From Chionis minor (Eukaryota; Chordata; Aves; Charadriiformes; Chionididae), in contig VZSF01003227.1 in the NCBI GenBank assembly GCA_013398295.1, forward strand, positions 161,167 to 225,166: 64,000 nt of DNA, written 5' to 3'. The position numbers and the translations under genes are program-made. Position 1 is the stretch's first letter. Each line of letters opens with the position of its first letter. Under the pieces are notes generated by a model, which did not search any database, was not told where the DNA came from, and saw only the letters and a list, made by a program, of their open reading frames with translations. Below are positions 37,880 through 50,399 of this stretch, one piece after another.

Positions 37880-40800
37880 CACTGAACCACATAAATTTTA
37901 GAGATTATGGTTAGAGATGGCAAACATTCCGTAAATGCAGAATTTCCAAATAGAAAGGATCCACCATTTTGATTCTAATCCCACTGGAGACAAAGGAAAT
38001 TGTTTCTCTGTCTATATTCCACTTTGGACAGATTCCTTGTAATGTTTGGTTTATTTTAAGTACATTTGTAACTACAAACTTTTCACTTTATATAGAAAAA
38101 AAGAAACAGAGAAGCCCCATCATAATGGATATCAGGTAAAGTACGGAGTGAAAAGGAACTGTTAAGGTCTAGACTCAATGCTGCAAGTCTATGGCATTGA
38201 TTGGACAGTAATGTTTGTCCTTAAACTGATGACTTCCCATTGGAAGCAGCAAAAACCACGGACCATCTTATTTATTTATTAGAAAAACCCCCTTTGTGAA
38301 CCTCTTGGTAAACACAAAAGGGAACTGTACTTTTAGAAGATACCTCTTATTGACATTTGATTCAATACATATTAAATCTATGCAAGTCTATGACACAGCA
38401 GGAACTAATTGAGATTCTGCAGTATGCAAGAAAAGAAATTCCATTGCATTTTTATCTAGCTTTCACTATGTGCTGAAGAGGACTTTGAACACTGAGTGCT
38501 GGTTGGGAAAGCCTTGCAGCACAGACATTATTAATAATGCTGAAATCCACATACGGTATTTCCTACTGCATCTCAATTACTGGATTTAATTAGTGTCCAG
38601 TAGCCAGGAAAAGAACAGCAGTAACATTTAAAATAAAGTAGAGGTGCAGATGTACTGGGAAATCCACACAGTCCGATTGCAATATGAGATACAAGACCAT
38701 CCATGAGCACTGGAGTATTACATGCATCATTTTGGTACAGTTTTCTTATTAGCCAATGAGATTCCTTCTTTTCATCCTACTCCGATAGATTCAATAACTT
38801 TGCCTTTACATTTTGTTTCACTGAACAACAAAAATGGATGAGTTGATTGTTGCAAAAACCATATATCTTAATATGCATTTTATTCTTTTGCCTATACATT
38901 TCTGCTGAAAATCCATAATAGATCATAAAGAACACGTCTTAAATAAAACCAGCACATCTTAAAGGCACCCTGCAAGCGCAATTAGAAACATTTCCCATCA
39001 TACAGCAAAGATAATGTTTCCTAAACGCTCTTAATTTCATACATCTGTTATGCTCTGTCATGAATTTTTTTCTCCTCCCAAGACAATTTTTGAAGGTTTC
39101 TGCCAATGTAATTCAATTTAAAGCTTTTAATGTCAGCTCAATGGGTCATGCCACTTTCTCCACATTTGTATCAGGCTTAGGCAAGGCAGAAACATGATGA
39201 ACACTTTTCATCAGTAGCCTGTATTCATGACAAATAGCCATTGCATTTTTTTCCATTATTTGACTATATTTTGCAATCATTGTTAATTTTTTGTCTCTTT
39301 AATATATACACAGACATGCACACATGAATGTACACATATATGCAGAATCCTTTTACATGGCACTTCTTTTTTCTTAGGCCGTAAGTCATTTGTATTGCTT
39401 TTAAAACTGCAAAATGTCTTCCTCATTCACTTGTTTTCAAAATATGTCTGTATGTATCTTTGGACAGATTACTGAACAATAACTACACATTAATATTTGG
39501 CATTGTCTTGAAATTATGTTCAAAGGATCTGACTTGAAATTACTATTAATTTTTAAGAACGACCAATTCTGGTTGCTGAACAATTCCCAAGTCCTAGAGC
39601 AAGTTAGATGGGGTACAGTTATATTTGTCAGAAAACTGTAATATCCTGGCTATGACTATATTTTGTTCTGTTTCTAATAGAATGTTTCTGTGGAATTTGA
39701 CCTCATTCATTGTGTCTTAGCTGCTACATCTGTGAAGCTGCATATTGACTGAACACCAGGAAAACACCCAAAACGGGATTTTTACCTTTGTGTGGAAAGA
39801 GTGGAAAGATGTAGGGGTCACACATACACGAGTTAAAAATTGCATTATTTGTAAATATGTGTATATTTACAAATCACTTTGTCTTTAGTTTGTGAAAAAT
39901 TGTGTAACACTCAAGATTTTCCTTGAAACACAGATTAGCTGTCCTGTAGGGTGACATATTTAAAGGGACACCACACGCTGGTAGACTAGCTTCTGACCAT
40001 ACACAAACTTGAAAAGTCCTAGGATATTCCATGCCTGGGGAGAAACAATTTGGTGTGAAGAGGTGGTGATTCAGGATTCCCTGTTGTTAAGAAGCCATAC
40101 TTCCTCAAAGTGGTCAGTGGTGGCTACTGAGACAAGGGAACTCCAGGACCGCTCCACTGGAAGCTCTTTGCAGCCTTTGCCCATTGAAATTGTCCACAAA
40201 GAAGAGGAGCTTGGTTTTCCTCAGCCTCTGGCTGAGGATGGCCATCTAACTACAGCAAACTGTTATCCTCACTCATACCATCAGAAGCGATCTGTCTCAT
40301 TCATAATAACATGTTCTCCTATATCATATTGCTCTCTTGAGCATGGTGATAAACGTTCAGAGTCTAGATTCATTATCAGCCATAGTGTGACACACTGCCT
40401 CAGCTTTACTGGAGTGTTGGATTCAAAAGAGCTTCCCAAAATAGGTGTGGATGTTCCTGCAAAGGCCAAGACTACGAGCGACTTCCATTAGACCAACTTT
40501 GCTAGACATAGGACAATCATACCCTCATGAATGTAAGCTCGTCTTCAAGAGCAGGTTCACAGACCTCTCAGCAACTACCTGTCAAGCTCTCAGTTGGGTT
40601 TTATTTTCATTGATACTCAAAATGAGTTTGCAGTTGCCATGTTTCTGCAGTAACAAGGTACTGCAGCAACAGAGGACTGAGTTAACAGAAGAACTGATTC
40701 ATGGAGCCACAGTCTGCCTCTCAACATTTGCTTTCATCCCCAGTTGGGATTGGGAGTCCTTATTTCCTCAATGCTAGTTTGAAAAGTTGTGGAAAGTTGT

Positions 40801-42110
40801 ATTTTGTTTATGCATTTCCAATTGAAACAAAATATTTTGACATAGTTGAAACAGAATTGCCTAGTTTGGCTTCACTAAAATGGCCACGACTGGTTCATTT
40901 TGTGACAGTAAAATCCTGCACTGCAATTTTCCCTGGTGGTAAATTACCTCCAAGGATTTGTAAGTGGGAAGCTTGAGGCTCCATTTGTCCCAGAGGACTA
41001 AGCAAAATGGCAGAAGTACATCTCCTGCAGTGTCCGTGTGTTGTGTGACACCCATAACGGGCTGTGACCAGGCTTGGTGGGAAGTCTGTATCTCATTAGC
41101 GCTCTAGGCTAATTCAAATGGCTAAATATTCTGAGTGGGCCAAGCCAGCTTGCAGTGAGAAAAATAGAGGTTTATGTTCAAAAACCTTCTTTGCCCCCCT
41201 CCCATCAGTATATCCTCCCACCTACACATGATTTGATTTCATCGAGATACGAAAGTGATTTTCCAAAAGGGAATTCCAACACAGGTTTTGCTATAAATTT
41301 TTTCACCGTCACCCTGTTCCTGGTATGAGGAGGCTGAAACACATGAAGATCTGCTAGCAAAATAAACAGTGAAGCAGCGAATCTGTTTTCCCAAGGGAAT
41401 TAGTGGCCAGGGAAATAAAACCAATGGGAGTTTTCACATTCTCAAACACTGGGAAAAAGTGTCGGAAACAGTTAATACCATTACCAGAGCCTGGTCTTAC
41501 AGCCCAGGGAGACGGTCCTTTGCCTCATGACTGCACACCAGCGCTAACACTACTACAATTGATCAGGAAAGCAGATTTAAAATATCAGTCTAAGGCTTTT
41601 CTAATTATCTTAAAATAATCATTTAAGTGCTTGAAATGAATACAGCCACAAAGCAAATCTTCCAGTCTGTTCACTGCACGCTAACAGACACAGACTAATG
41701 ACCCCAGAGAGCAAGCTAGCTCTTCTGATGCAGCATCATCTGCTCTCAAAGACTAAAGTGACGTGTCCTCTGCTCTCCACGTGCTCCGCGGACCGGGAAT
41801 GGAGCCACATCACTTCTAACACAATCCCGAAAATGACACCTGTTCGGCACAGACACCACAGAGGGACTTTCAGAGTCAGCCCCTCACAGCTATGCAATCA
41901 AAGATCAGTTTTCAATGAAATATTACTTACTTGAATCAATGTTGTCTTGATTCTTCGTGAAGGGTGCAGCAGGCATAAAATGTGATATTGATTTCTGAGA
42001 TGTAGCCTGGTCCTTTCTTCATGGCCATTTCAAAAAATGCAAAGTATTTCTTTTCTTTCACACCACAGATCACGTCACCTTTACAAACTGGAGGTCAAGG
42101 CCCTTTTGTG
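37880..42110. other. Gene-free unique stretch
   Basis: No gene is recognisable. A 160-codon open frame at 40009-40491 begins with TTG, has no known domain and no visible promoter or splice context, so I leave it uncalled. TA/CA-rich simple sequence occurs near 39300-39345. Confidence 0.5.
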
Positions 42111-42420
42111 TTGCCTCATATTTATCTCCTGTCCTTTTTTTCTCGTCCTCCTCTCTTCATCTCTCAGTTTTTCTTTCTCCTCCTTGAGTTTTTATTGCCT
42201 CTTCGGCTCTCCTCTTAGCTCCTGTTCTAATTTCTGCCTTTTCCCCTGCTCTCCTGAGTGCTTTTAGATTCTGATCTAATTTCTCATGTCTTCTCCCAGT
42301 GCTGCTCTCTCTCCTTTCTATCTTTCTGACCCTCACCTGTTCTCCTTTCTGCATCTCTGACTCCAACTCCGCTGCTCCCCTTATGAGGCACCGGCTCTGG
42401 ATTTTCCTCCTTGCTGTTCC
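42110..42420. other. Strand-asymmetric pyrimidine-rich tract
   Basis: About 300 bases are strongly C+T-rich on the plus strand without being a simple repeat. Read on the minus strand, the 98-codon frame at 42157-42453 and an adjacent frame give Glu/Lys/Arg/Gln-rich, coiled-coil-like peptides (for example KLKEEKEKLRDEERRTRKK). Any purine-rich strand gives such peptides, so this is either a decayed coiled-coil coding segment or only compositional bias. Confidence 0.4.
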
Positions 42421-42424
42421 CCAC

Positions 42425-43755
42425 ATTGCTCTTGGGCTGTTTTTAGAAGTCATTTCAATAAAGTTTTCCCTGCTGTATGCACAAATACAATGTCCCAGCC
42501 TCTCATAATAATACAGCTTTTTTCTAGGTTGCCTCCCATTTCCACGATTAGCGTGCGTATCTTTTTAATGAAACTGTAGAAACGACCTGGAACAAGGCTT
42601 CCTAAATCTGTAATCTGTTGCTGCCAGCCTCCCATGACAGACAAGGGTTACTTTTTTTTCCTGAAGCCAACCTGAATTTCAGTCTTTCCCACTGGTTTGC
42701 TTTAATTAATTTAGGAACTGGAGAGGGGTCCAGATCAGAAATCATAAAGTTGAAGCCGTCTCTCAGTAGTCTACGGCATGCAATAGGGAAGAATTAATAT
42801 ATTCTCCAATTCTGTTTTGGAGCAGCAATTTTATAGAGGGAAACTACAATTTCTTGACTATACCACTGGTTACGTCACCAAAATGGATATTTTAATGGCG
42901 AAAAGCGCCGTGGAGGCTTGAGCAACAGTTAAGACGGGCTGTGTCTAAAAAAGCCTGGAATGCCAGCTCTTCCGTGATGCTCTGCATGGTCTCAGAGGAA
43001 GGTGCATTATGTCTTGAATAACCAAATGATGTTACTAAGCAGCTCGTCTGTTCTGCCAAGATTTGCAAACAATTCCTGCTTAGTTTGTGAGAGCTGAAGA
43101 GACCGCTGTGCGTAATTATATGCCTACAAATACTCTGGCTGATGTGTTGACTGTCATCCCACACCCTTTGAGCTCATCATATATATGGTAACAATTTGAT
43201 ACCATAATTGGATGAACCCAAAGCTTAGACTTCAGTCTACACTACAAATACTTGTGGTTGCAAGCTTGAAATTCTCTTTCAATTACTTTGTCTTTTATTT
43301 ACTTAAAACATACTCTGAAAATACTTACCAGTAAACTTGTTCATTAAGGTCAACATAAAAAAAGACTTATATGCTCCGTCAACGCGGGGTTTTTTCAGAT
43401 TAAAAAATAAGCAACATCTGATATACTATTTCAAAAATATTTATGTATATTTATTTGCGTACAGGTCCTCTAAAAATGATATTAACCAATTTTCATTATA
43501 TCCATGTTTAAGTTCAACGATCCTATTTATTTCTCTTTGCATGACACCGCTTCCAGCATGGTCCAAAGAGTTCTGAAGTCTCCATTTTGTATTCTGACTC
43601 ATTCTTGGCTATGGCAGCAGAAAGCAGTATTTTCCGCCAGCTTACAGAAAAAACCACCATTACCTTTGTATTACTCAGACATGGTTAACACTGTGGGCAT
43701 ACTTCTCCTGCGCTGAGAAAAAGTCCTGAGGCAGGCAGTAATCCAGGGCACCCCA
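42425..43755. other. Gene-free unique stretch
   Basis: Nothing recognisable on either strand. It is AT-rich, with short open frames only. Confidence 0.5.
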
Positions 43756-43764
43756 GTTGGAGAG

Positions 43765-43832
43765 TCTGATCCAAAGCCAATTAAAAGTGCCATCTAGGGT
43801 CCGATTACTTTCAGCTTGGCTTTGACCCAAGA
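43765..43832. repeat. Hairpin-type ancient amniote repeat
   Basis: 'tctgatccaaagcc' at 43765-43778 and 'ggctttgaccca' at 43818-43829 form degraded inverted arms around a short centre. From memory, sauropsid genomes contain many short palindromic repeats with arms like 'gatccaaagcc/ggctttggatc'. This looks like a diverged member. Confidence 0.4.
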
Positions 43833-43839
43833 ACATGCC

Positions 43840-46800
43840 CTTCTTCTGAACAGGAAATCAAATTTTGGGAACAAATAAGAAAAGGATGACAAATGACTAT
43901 AGCCTGTGCTAATTTCCATTTCATGCAAGTTGCGTGGAAATCAATAGAGCGGCTCCTAATCTCAGTAGCAAAACTTCAAATCTCACTGAGTTGTCCTGAA
44001 GATATTTGGGTTTAGAGCAATGTGGCCCGACGGTTTGGTTTATTTTTTGTTTTACTAAGTTGCAGCAGTATTTAGCCCAAATTAGCATATCCTGCAAGAT
44101 GCAACCTAAAACCACAGCACAACACAGACACAGTTCTCTTTCAAAGCTACGTTTGGGAGAACTTAAGAACTTTGAACACTTTAAAGCTACTAAGTGGCCC
44201 GCTTTTGAGTTAAATATGCCTCAGTACTCACACTGATTTCACAGGAATGCAAGAGTCTTTACCACAAATCCTGTGCTAAGGCTTTCTCTCTGCCGTTCCA
44301 TGATGTGCATGTCCAGTACATGATTTCTTGTGATAGGCTAGGTAGCAATTCACCCAGCCCTATGTCACTAAACTGGAAGTTGTCTTCAGGAAGGTTTTGC
44401 TGAAAGCAATGTCGCTTTTCGAAGAGTCTTCATTGAAAAATATTTTATTTTTCCATAAATGCCTCAAAGGAAGAATTTAAATTCAGCAGAATCTAATATA
44501 ACATGTCATTTTATATTCCAGCATTCCACCAGGCAGAGGTAACATAGTTCAGCGAAAGCACACGTTCCTTCCAACATGCCGCTTAGCTGAAACGGTGTGT
44601 ACATTTTATGTATTTTCTCTTTGGTTTTGTCTTTAAAAGATTTTTTCAATTTGCAAGCTTTAATTTTTCATAAATGTAACCGCTTTTGCTTGTCAAATAG
44701 AAGACTGAATGAAATTTGCTGTGAGTGTACTCCCGAGTCGGAATCAATTGAATGGCTCAAGAAAATAGTTTTTGGAGCTTTTGCCCCTCGGGCTGATTGG
44801 TGGGATTAGTCATTAATATCAGCTTGATAATAATGTGTATCTTAGACACCTGGAATTATTTCTACACCTAGGTAGGTTACCTGAGAGATGTGAACCTAAT
44901 AAGTACCTCTAGACACCTTGAATTTAAGATAACATTGAAAATTAGTCCAGGTCTCAGATACAAGTATACCTGACTCAGATGATTCTTATGTGTTTAGTCA
45001 AAATAAATCCCTGGGTCTGTACAAACTCAGTCTAAGAGAAGTCTGGAGATAGGCCACACATAAATACTTTATAGAGTGTTGTGTACACTAATTAATACAT
45101 ACAATTTTCTAAGAGCTTTCTGAACCTTGAATAAACATTGCTTAAACAAATGTACGCAAATTATTAATAGAAACTGTAATCTCTCTATCTATTATTCTTA
45201 TTTGGCCCTAACTACTTTGATACCAGAAGATTAGAAGAACAAACCAGGTTAACTTTGCCAAACAGGAAAATAAAATGTTCTGAAGCACAAAAGAAATAAT
45301 TTTGAGGCCAAAGTCCTATACAAATCAAAGAATAACAGATCTTGTATTGCCCAAACCTTGTTGTTTAGCTTATAATGGCAAAATTGGTGCCTCCCACTAA
45401 CCGTTAGATATTCTTGTGTGACTGCAGTGTTGTTTTATGTATGTGAGCCAACCCTGCAATATAAGGTGACAAACAAAAAAGATGGAAAAATATATAAAAT
45501 AGAAAAAAAAAAAAGGAAAAAGGGTCTACTTGCCACCTCAGGCTTTAAAACTCTTCTTACACACTTCAGCACGAAGTCTATTAAAGTGGAATATAGTGGA
45601 AATACAATATACAGCAATGAATGTCTCCAAACCAGCAATTTAGCGCTAAAGCTGAGGGCAGTTCTTATGCACCGACTTTTAATACCGAGACGATTTGTGG
45701 TCTCACAAAGTTCCTGCCTTGGGCAAGAATTGTGCTGTGCTCTAATAGGTCTAGTTTGTTGACTGTCAGAATAATGGAGAAATTGGTAGCAGAGGGCCTG
45801 AGCGCTGTGAACAGCTGAGATAATTAGAAGGTCTGTCAGGAGGAGAATAAGGCTAAAGTAGTTTACGTTCTGTCACAGGGCGGAAAGTGTTCATTCAGAA
45901 GGCTGCTGGATAATGCAGGATATGTTGCCTTACATCCTAACAAGCTTGTTTGGAGGTGGGGAAAGAGTGCTTCTCGTCAACTTAGGCAGCTTCCTCTACT
46001 GTCTTTCCCACCGTAGGCTTGCAAGAGTTTATATTTCTTATTAATAAATAATATGTCTTGCAAGCAAAATGCTGACTTGCTTTTTTAAAGCCAAGCTGCT
46101 GGCTTAATAAGAAGCTCGGAGCCAGGCAGGGCAGCACAGGGGGGCTGAGGAAGCTGTGAGGGCTGAAGGAAGCCGCTCGTACAGAGCAGGCACTAGAAGC
46201 ATCCTCTCCCTCCCCCCAAAAAAGAAGGCGAGTGCATGGTTATGTCACCACCTTAAGAGAGGATGCTCCCATATTGATGAAGCAGTGTTCCAGAAGTTGT
46301 TAACGTGAGAAGTCTGGTGCCTTAGCCAAGAAACTAGACAGTAGGAAGTCTAGCAATCTAGAAATGGCTGCGACTAAGTCATTTCTAGGCAACGACATGC
46401 CTGGGGATGAAGTAAGCCAAAGTTTTCAAGGCTGGTTTGTGTTTTCGGTTCTTAATTTAGGGTCTGACTTTTGGAAAAATGAAGGCTAGCTGTCTTCTGC
46501 ACAGAAGGTCTTCTCAGAGTTCAGAAAATGGGTAGCCAAAAAAGCGATCACTTGAAATCACCAGTATTTCAACAAATACGGAATTAGCCTGCGCATTCAG
46601 GAATCAGTAGGGTATGAAGGTATGCTAAGGTTAAGATATGTTAATGCTTAATAACAAGCAAATATTAATAAGTTTTGAGTTATAAAGAAACAGGGTGGGA
46701 GAGGTGGAACAGGCGTGTGGCCAAGAGACCTTTGTCCTTCTCCACACTCTGCCATTAACAAGAGTCACACATTAACTTTGCTCCCACATGAGACTCCCTG

Positions 46801-48150
46801 CCTTGCCAAAGCGGCTCGGGGACCTCGAGGTGTCGGATGATTTTCAAGCTGTTGGCTAGGGATGCTGCCATTGCTTACATCTCGCAGGGTCGGACTGGGG
46901 AAGGCGGATTCTTGCACGTTGTTTTTATTCAACGTGGATCTCTCCGAGGATTACCCACATTTTTCTGGATCTGTGGAAAAGAGAGAGGCTAGACACTCAG
47001 GCTAGGGCTGGATGTATTTAAAACTTGGATGGTCCAAAGCCACCTCAGCAAGGAACATAAGGGACCTAATTCCACTCAGATATTTAAGTGACATCATTCA
47101 GATGCGGTGTTTTTCTCCTGCACCGTCCGCATCCCTCCTAGCCTGCTGCATTTGGCCGCAAGTGGCGGATCAGTCCTTGACATCAACTTCTGCCCCTGCT
47201 TCCCTCGGTCCTTCTGAGGACCTGAAGAGCTGTTGCTTTAGTAATTCGGTTGTCTTTTTGACAGGGCCGGCGGAGTCTTTTTTAAGCTCCTGCAGCACGG
47301 CGCAGCAGCAGGCAGCAGACAGAGCCTGATTGCACTGGGACTTCAGAGCAAACTCCAGCTCCCCGTCAATGGCCGCGTGCCAGACAGCTCAGCCTGCGGA
47401 GAGCAAAACCTTTCAAAAGGCTGAGCGCTCAAAAGGGAGACTGTCAACATCCCTCCGAACAGCTAGTGTGGGGAAAAGTTAGTGTGCCACAGAAAAAAGG
47501 CAGCATGTCTGAAAATTGAGGTGTATGGGGACAAGCGGCGTAAAAAGGGCTAATTATCTTCCTATTCCCCTCGCGTGCCTATTAAAGACCACCAAAAATA
47601 ACATCTACTTAAGGAGAGGGATGATTTTTTTTTTTTTTCTGCCTGTTAAGTAATGGACATCCCACCTGTCACTTGGTGAAGTGGAATCACTCATGGAAGA
47701 TAGAGCTGGCCAGAAGCCACCTCCTGACAGCGAGAGGCAGGTCTGAACAACAAAGTTTGGATCAAGATCTGAACTTCTCTCACATCCAAATATGCTTGGA
47801 TCCAGGACGTTGGCTGACACCCATCTCCGCTACATCTATTCTGTGATTATGTGTGAATGGCCCTATTGCTTCCCACTACACTCGGCGTAATAACTTCCAT
47901 TTGGGCATCGTTCTGCAAGAAAATCTGCTCTCATGATGGCCAATGTGTGATGCTTTGCTGGACGAAGATTCACTCCTAACCCTTACGAGACATCAGTTTT
48001 CACCTGGAAACATACTAGTTGAGCTTTATTGATGACAACTTCCATATTTACAGTTCTCATTATTAAGTCAACTTTAACTCCAGGTTTAAACACAGGATCC
48101 TTTCCCAAACTGGTATCAAAACACTATGCGCTTGTCAGCCTGCGTGCACG
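43840..48150. other. Gene-free stretch with a GC-richer patch
   Basis: No gene or young repeat is seen. The part at about 46800-47480 is GC-richer with scattered CpGs and could contain a regulatory element, but no promoter or exon is evident. A T-run of about 16 lies near 47623-47639, with one interruption. Confidence 0.45.
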
Positions 48151-48156
48151 TGCGGC

Positions 48157-48243
48157 GGGCCTGATCCTGACTCTTCCTTCCTTCACATCTGTTTTATGCC
48201 TGTGCAATCCCATTGACTTCAGTGGAATTGTTTCTGATCAGAA
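48157..48243. repeat. Ancient amniote repeat fragment
   Basis: 'gggcctgatcctgactc' at about 48157 followed by 'ccattgacttcagtggaatt' at about 48209 and 'ctgatcagaa' matches the layout of a short ancient repeat common in sauropsids. It is diverged, and the call is from memory. Confidence 0.4.
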
Positions 48244-48578
48244 TTTGATGAATACCATATTTTCCTATGTATCACCCACGGATTATCTATAAAAACTGTG
48301 ATTCGTCAGCAGTGTGGTTTATACACATATGTAAGTAATGCGAGGGGAAGTTTACTCTGGGGCCCCCTCTTTCCCAGTAGCCCCATTGCCTCTAATTCCT
48401 CTCCCATTTGCTTCCTTTACCCCCAAGTCCCCCTGCTGCAGATTCCTCCCTACTTTGGGTTCTGCCCTGCCCTCTTCACCTCTGATTCTGGGTGGTTTGT
48501 GAAAATACATCCCCATATGGTTTCTCAAGTGCCAGTGTTTTTTGAGGAATACCCAGTACACGCAAAAAACCAAGTGGA

Positions 48579-48590
48579 CCCCCCCCCCCN
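48579..48590. other. Poly-C run ending in an ambiguous base
   Basis: Eleven C residues are followed by the only N noticed in the window, at 48590. The homopolymer length is unreliable here. Confidence 0.9.
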
Positions 48591-48599
48591 GTTAGTCTT

Positions 48600-49115
48600 T
48601 GAAAAATAGAAGGAAAAGAAATTGGTTGGGTCAGCCTGAAGGGAAATTTCAGTTTTCTGACTGAAATTAAATGGGGGGGGTGTTAGGAGAAGAAAAATAA
48701 AAAAGACTTGCATTGCATGAAATGTTTCATTTAGTTGACAAGTATTCTTTTTTTAAACTTTAAAAATGTAATTAAGTTTGTCTAAATTTGTTCTAAAAAT
48801 ATCCTTCTGAAATAAAAAAAATGAACTGATTTGCTTGAAGAACATTAAACCAAAGCATTCTGACTTTTTCTTTCCATGCCTCCCAATAAGTCATTCGTGG
48901 AGTTTTACACATATTCTGTGAATATGTTTCTCGGAAAAAAAATGCCTTTAAAATCTACTCTTGATTAACATGAAGAAAGAGGTGAATCAGAGCTGGGTAT
49001 TTGAGAAATCATTTACTCAACCTTAAGGTGGGAAAAATGAACAGAGGTGAAGGCCAATAAAATCCATAACAATTTTTGGCACTTATGCTCTTTTTTGGAA
49101 GTCACGTACACAGCT
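48600..49115. other. Gene-free AT-rich stretch
   Basis: Nothing recognisable; several A and T runs. Confidence 0.5.
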
Positions 49116-49119
49116 GTGA

Positions 49120-49205
49120 TGAACTACAGATATTGTCATATATCTAACCCAAAGTCATACAGCAAATCGCTGGCAGAAGCAGGAGTACAAGAATACTACG
49201 TTTGG
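49120..49205 (-). repeat. MIR-like SINE remnant
   Basis: 'acccaaagtcatacagcaaa' near 49148 followed by 'ctggcagaagcaggagtaca' resembles the MIR segment 'cccaaggtcacacagc...ggcagagc.ggga'. It is diverged and partial. Confidence 0.45.
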
Positions 49206-50372
49206 TTCCTTGCAGCGTGTAGTAACTGCTTGAAAATGGTTGTTTTATATAAATACATGTGTGCAATCTATAACCAAAATGGTAATTTTCCCTTTGTATT
49301 GTGGCCTTTCCAATTTTTTTTAAAGTGAAGACTGCATGTAGTAATCATGGGTGGATGTCCTCTGTTGAACTTCCACCAAAAATGTGGTCTCTTTTCTTAA
49401 AAACTTATCCAATAACTTGTGACCTCACATACACTTCAGCTACTGTCAGAAGAAAAATGCAATAAACAGTGCCGTGCAAAGAAAACAAAATGATTATCGT
49501 ACAACCTAATAAGCAATTACAAAGGGCAAATTACTTGTACCCGCTGTAATTTTTTGCCATTAGATAATTAACATCAGAAGTATTAATGACCATTTTAACA
49601 AATTACCATATAATTATAATGTGTTTCTTCATTTAGTCACACATATTGTACAAATCCTTCTAAGATTTGTCTATTAATTGAAAATACATTATTTATTGGC
49701 TTAGCTGAGTAACAACCCACACTGGTAACTAAACCTGTTAAACAAAGGCCGTACTGATTGTAACTAGCTGTCAATCCATGGTCACCAGAGCAATTCTTAG
49801 TGGATGCAAGTGTCACTGACCAAACTCAAATTAAGGATCAAACGGAAAACTGTAATAGGTCACAATATTCACTGGGATCACAAACCTAGAAATGTCACAT
49901 CTCTGACTCGTGTTAACTTCATCCAGAATGAAAGCTAAGAGTGGAACAAATGCACTCATGAGTTTACAGGGCCAGCACATGCTGGTGGCAATGCTGCTTC
50001 TTAGATTAATTAATTTCATAACATTTCCATAATACAGTTTTACTTAGTGTACTTTTCATAATCTAATTTTAGTTGAATTGCTTTGCACAATCTGCTCAAA
50101 ATGTGTTTACGATTCAGAATTGTTAGAGTCCCCTTTTCATTTTGTGCTTAGCTGCCTTTGTAAAATCTGCCTAAATTGGTGAAATAAATTAGGGGAATGC
50201 TGCCAAAACCATTTTTTTGTACTGTTCTAACATTCAAACCAATTCACTTGGGCCAGGTTTGCAACACTTCCCATGAATCCTCTCCTAGAGGTACATGGAC
50301 AGAAGCGTGGCTGGAAGAGTGAACTTCAGGAGTAAGCCAGAGATTTTTCTGTGGGAAGAGGATTTTTTTTTT

Positions 50373-50399
50373 GGGGGGGGCGGGCGGGTGCAGGGCTGG
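50373..50399 (+). other. Potential G-quadruplex tract
   Basis: A T10 run is followed by eight G, then CGGG, CGGG and a later AGGG, giving at least four G-triplets separated by one- to five-base loops. This fits the usual intramolecular G-quadruplex pattern on the plus strand. Whether it folds or matters in the cell is unknown. Confidence 0.6.

Noticed and set aside
40009..40491. 160-codon plus-strand open frame
   Set aside because: It starts with TTG, shows no known domain, no splice or promoter context and no similarity I recognise. An ORF of this length is plausible by chance in 64 kb.
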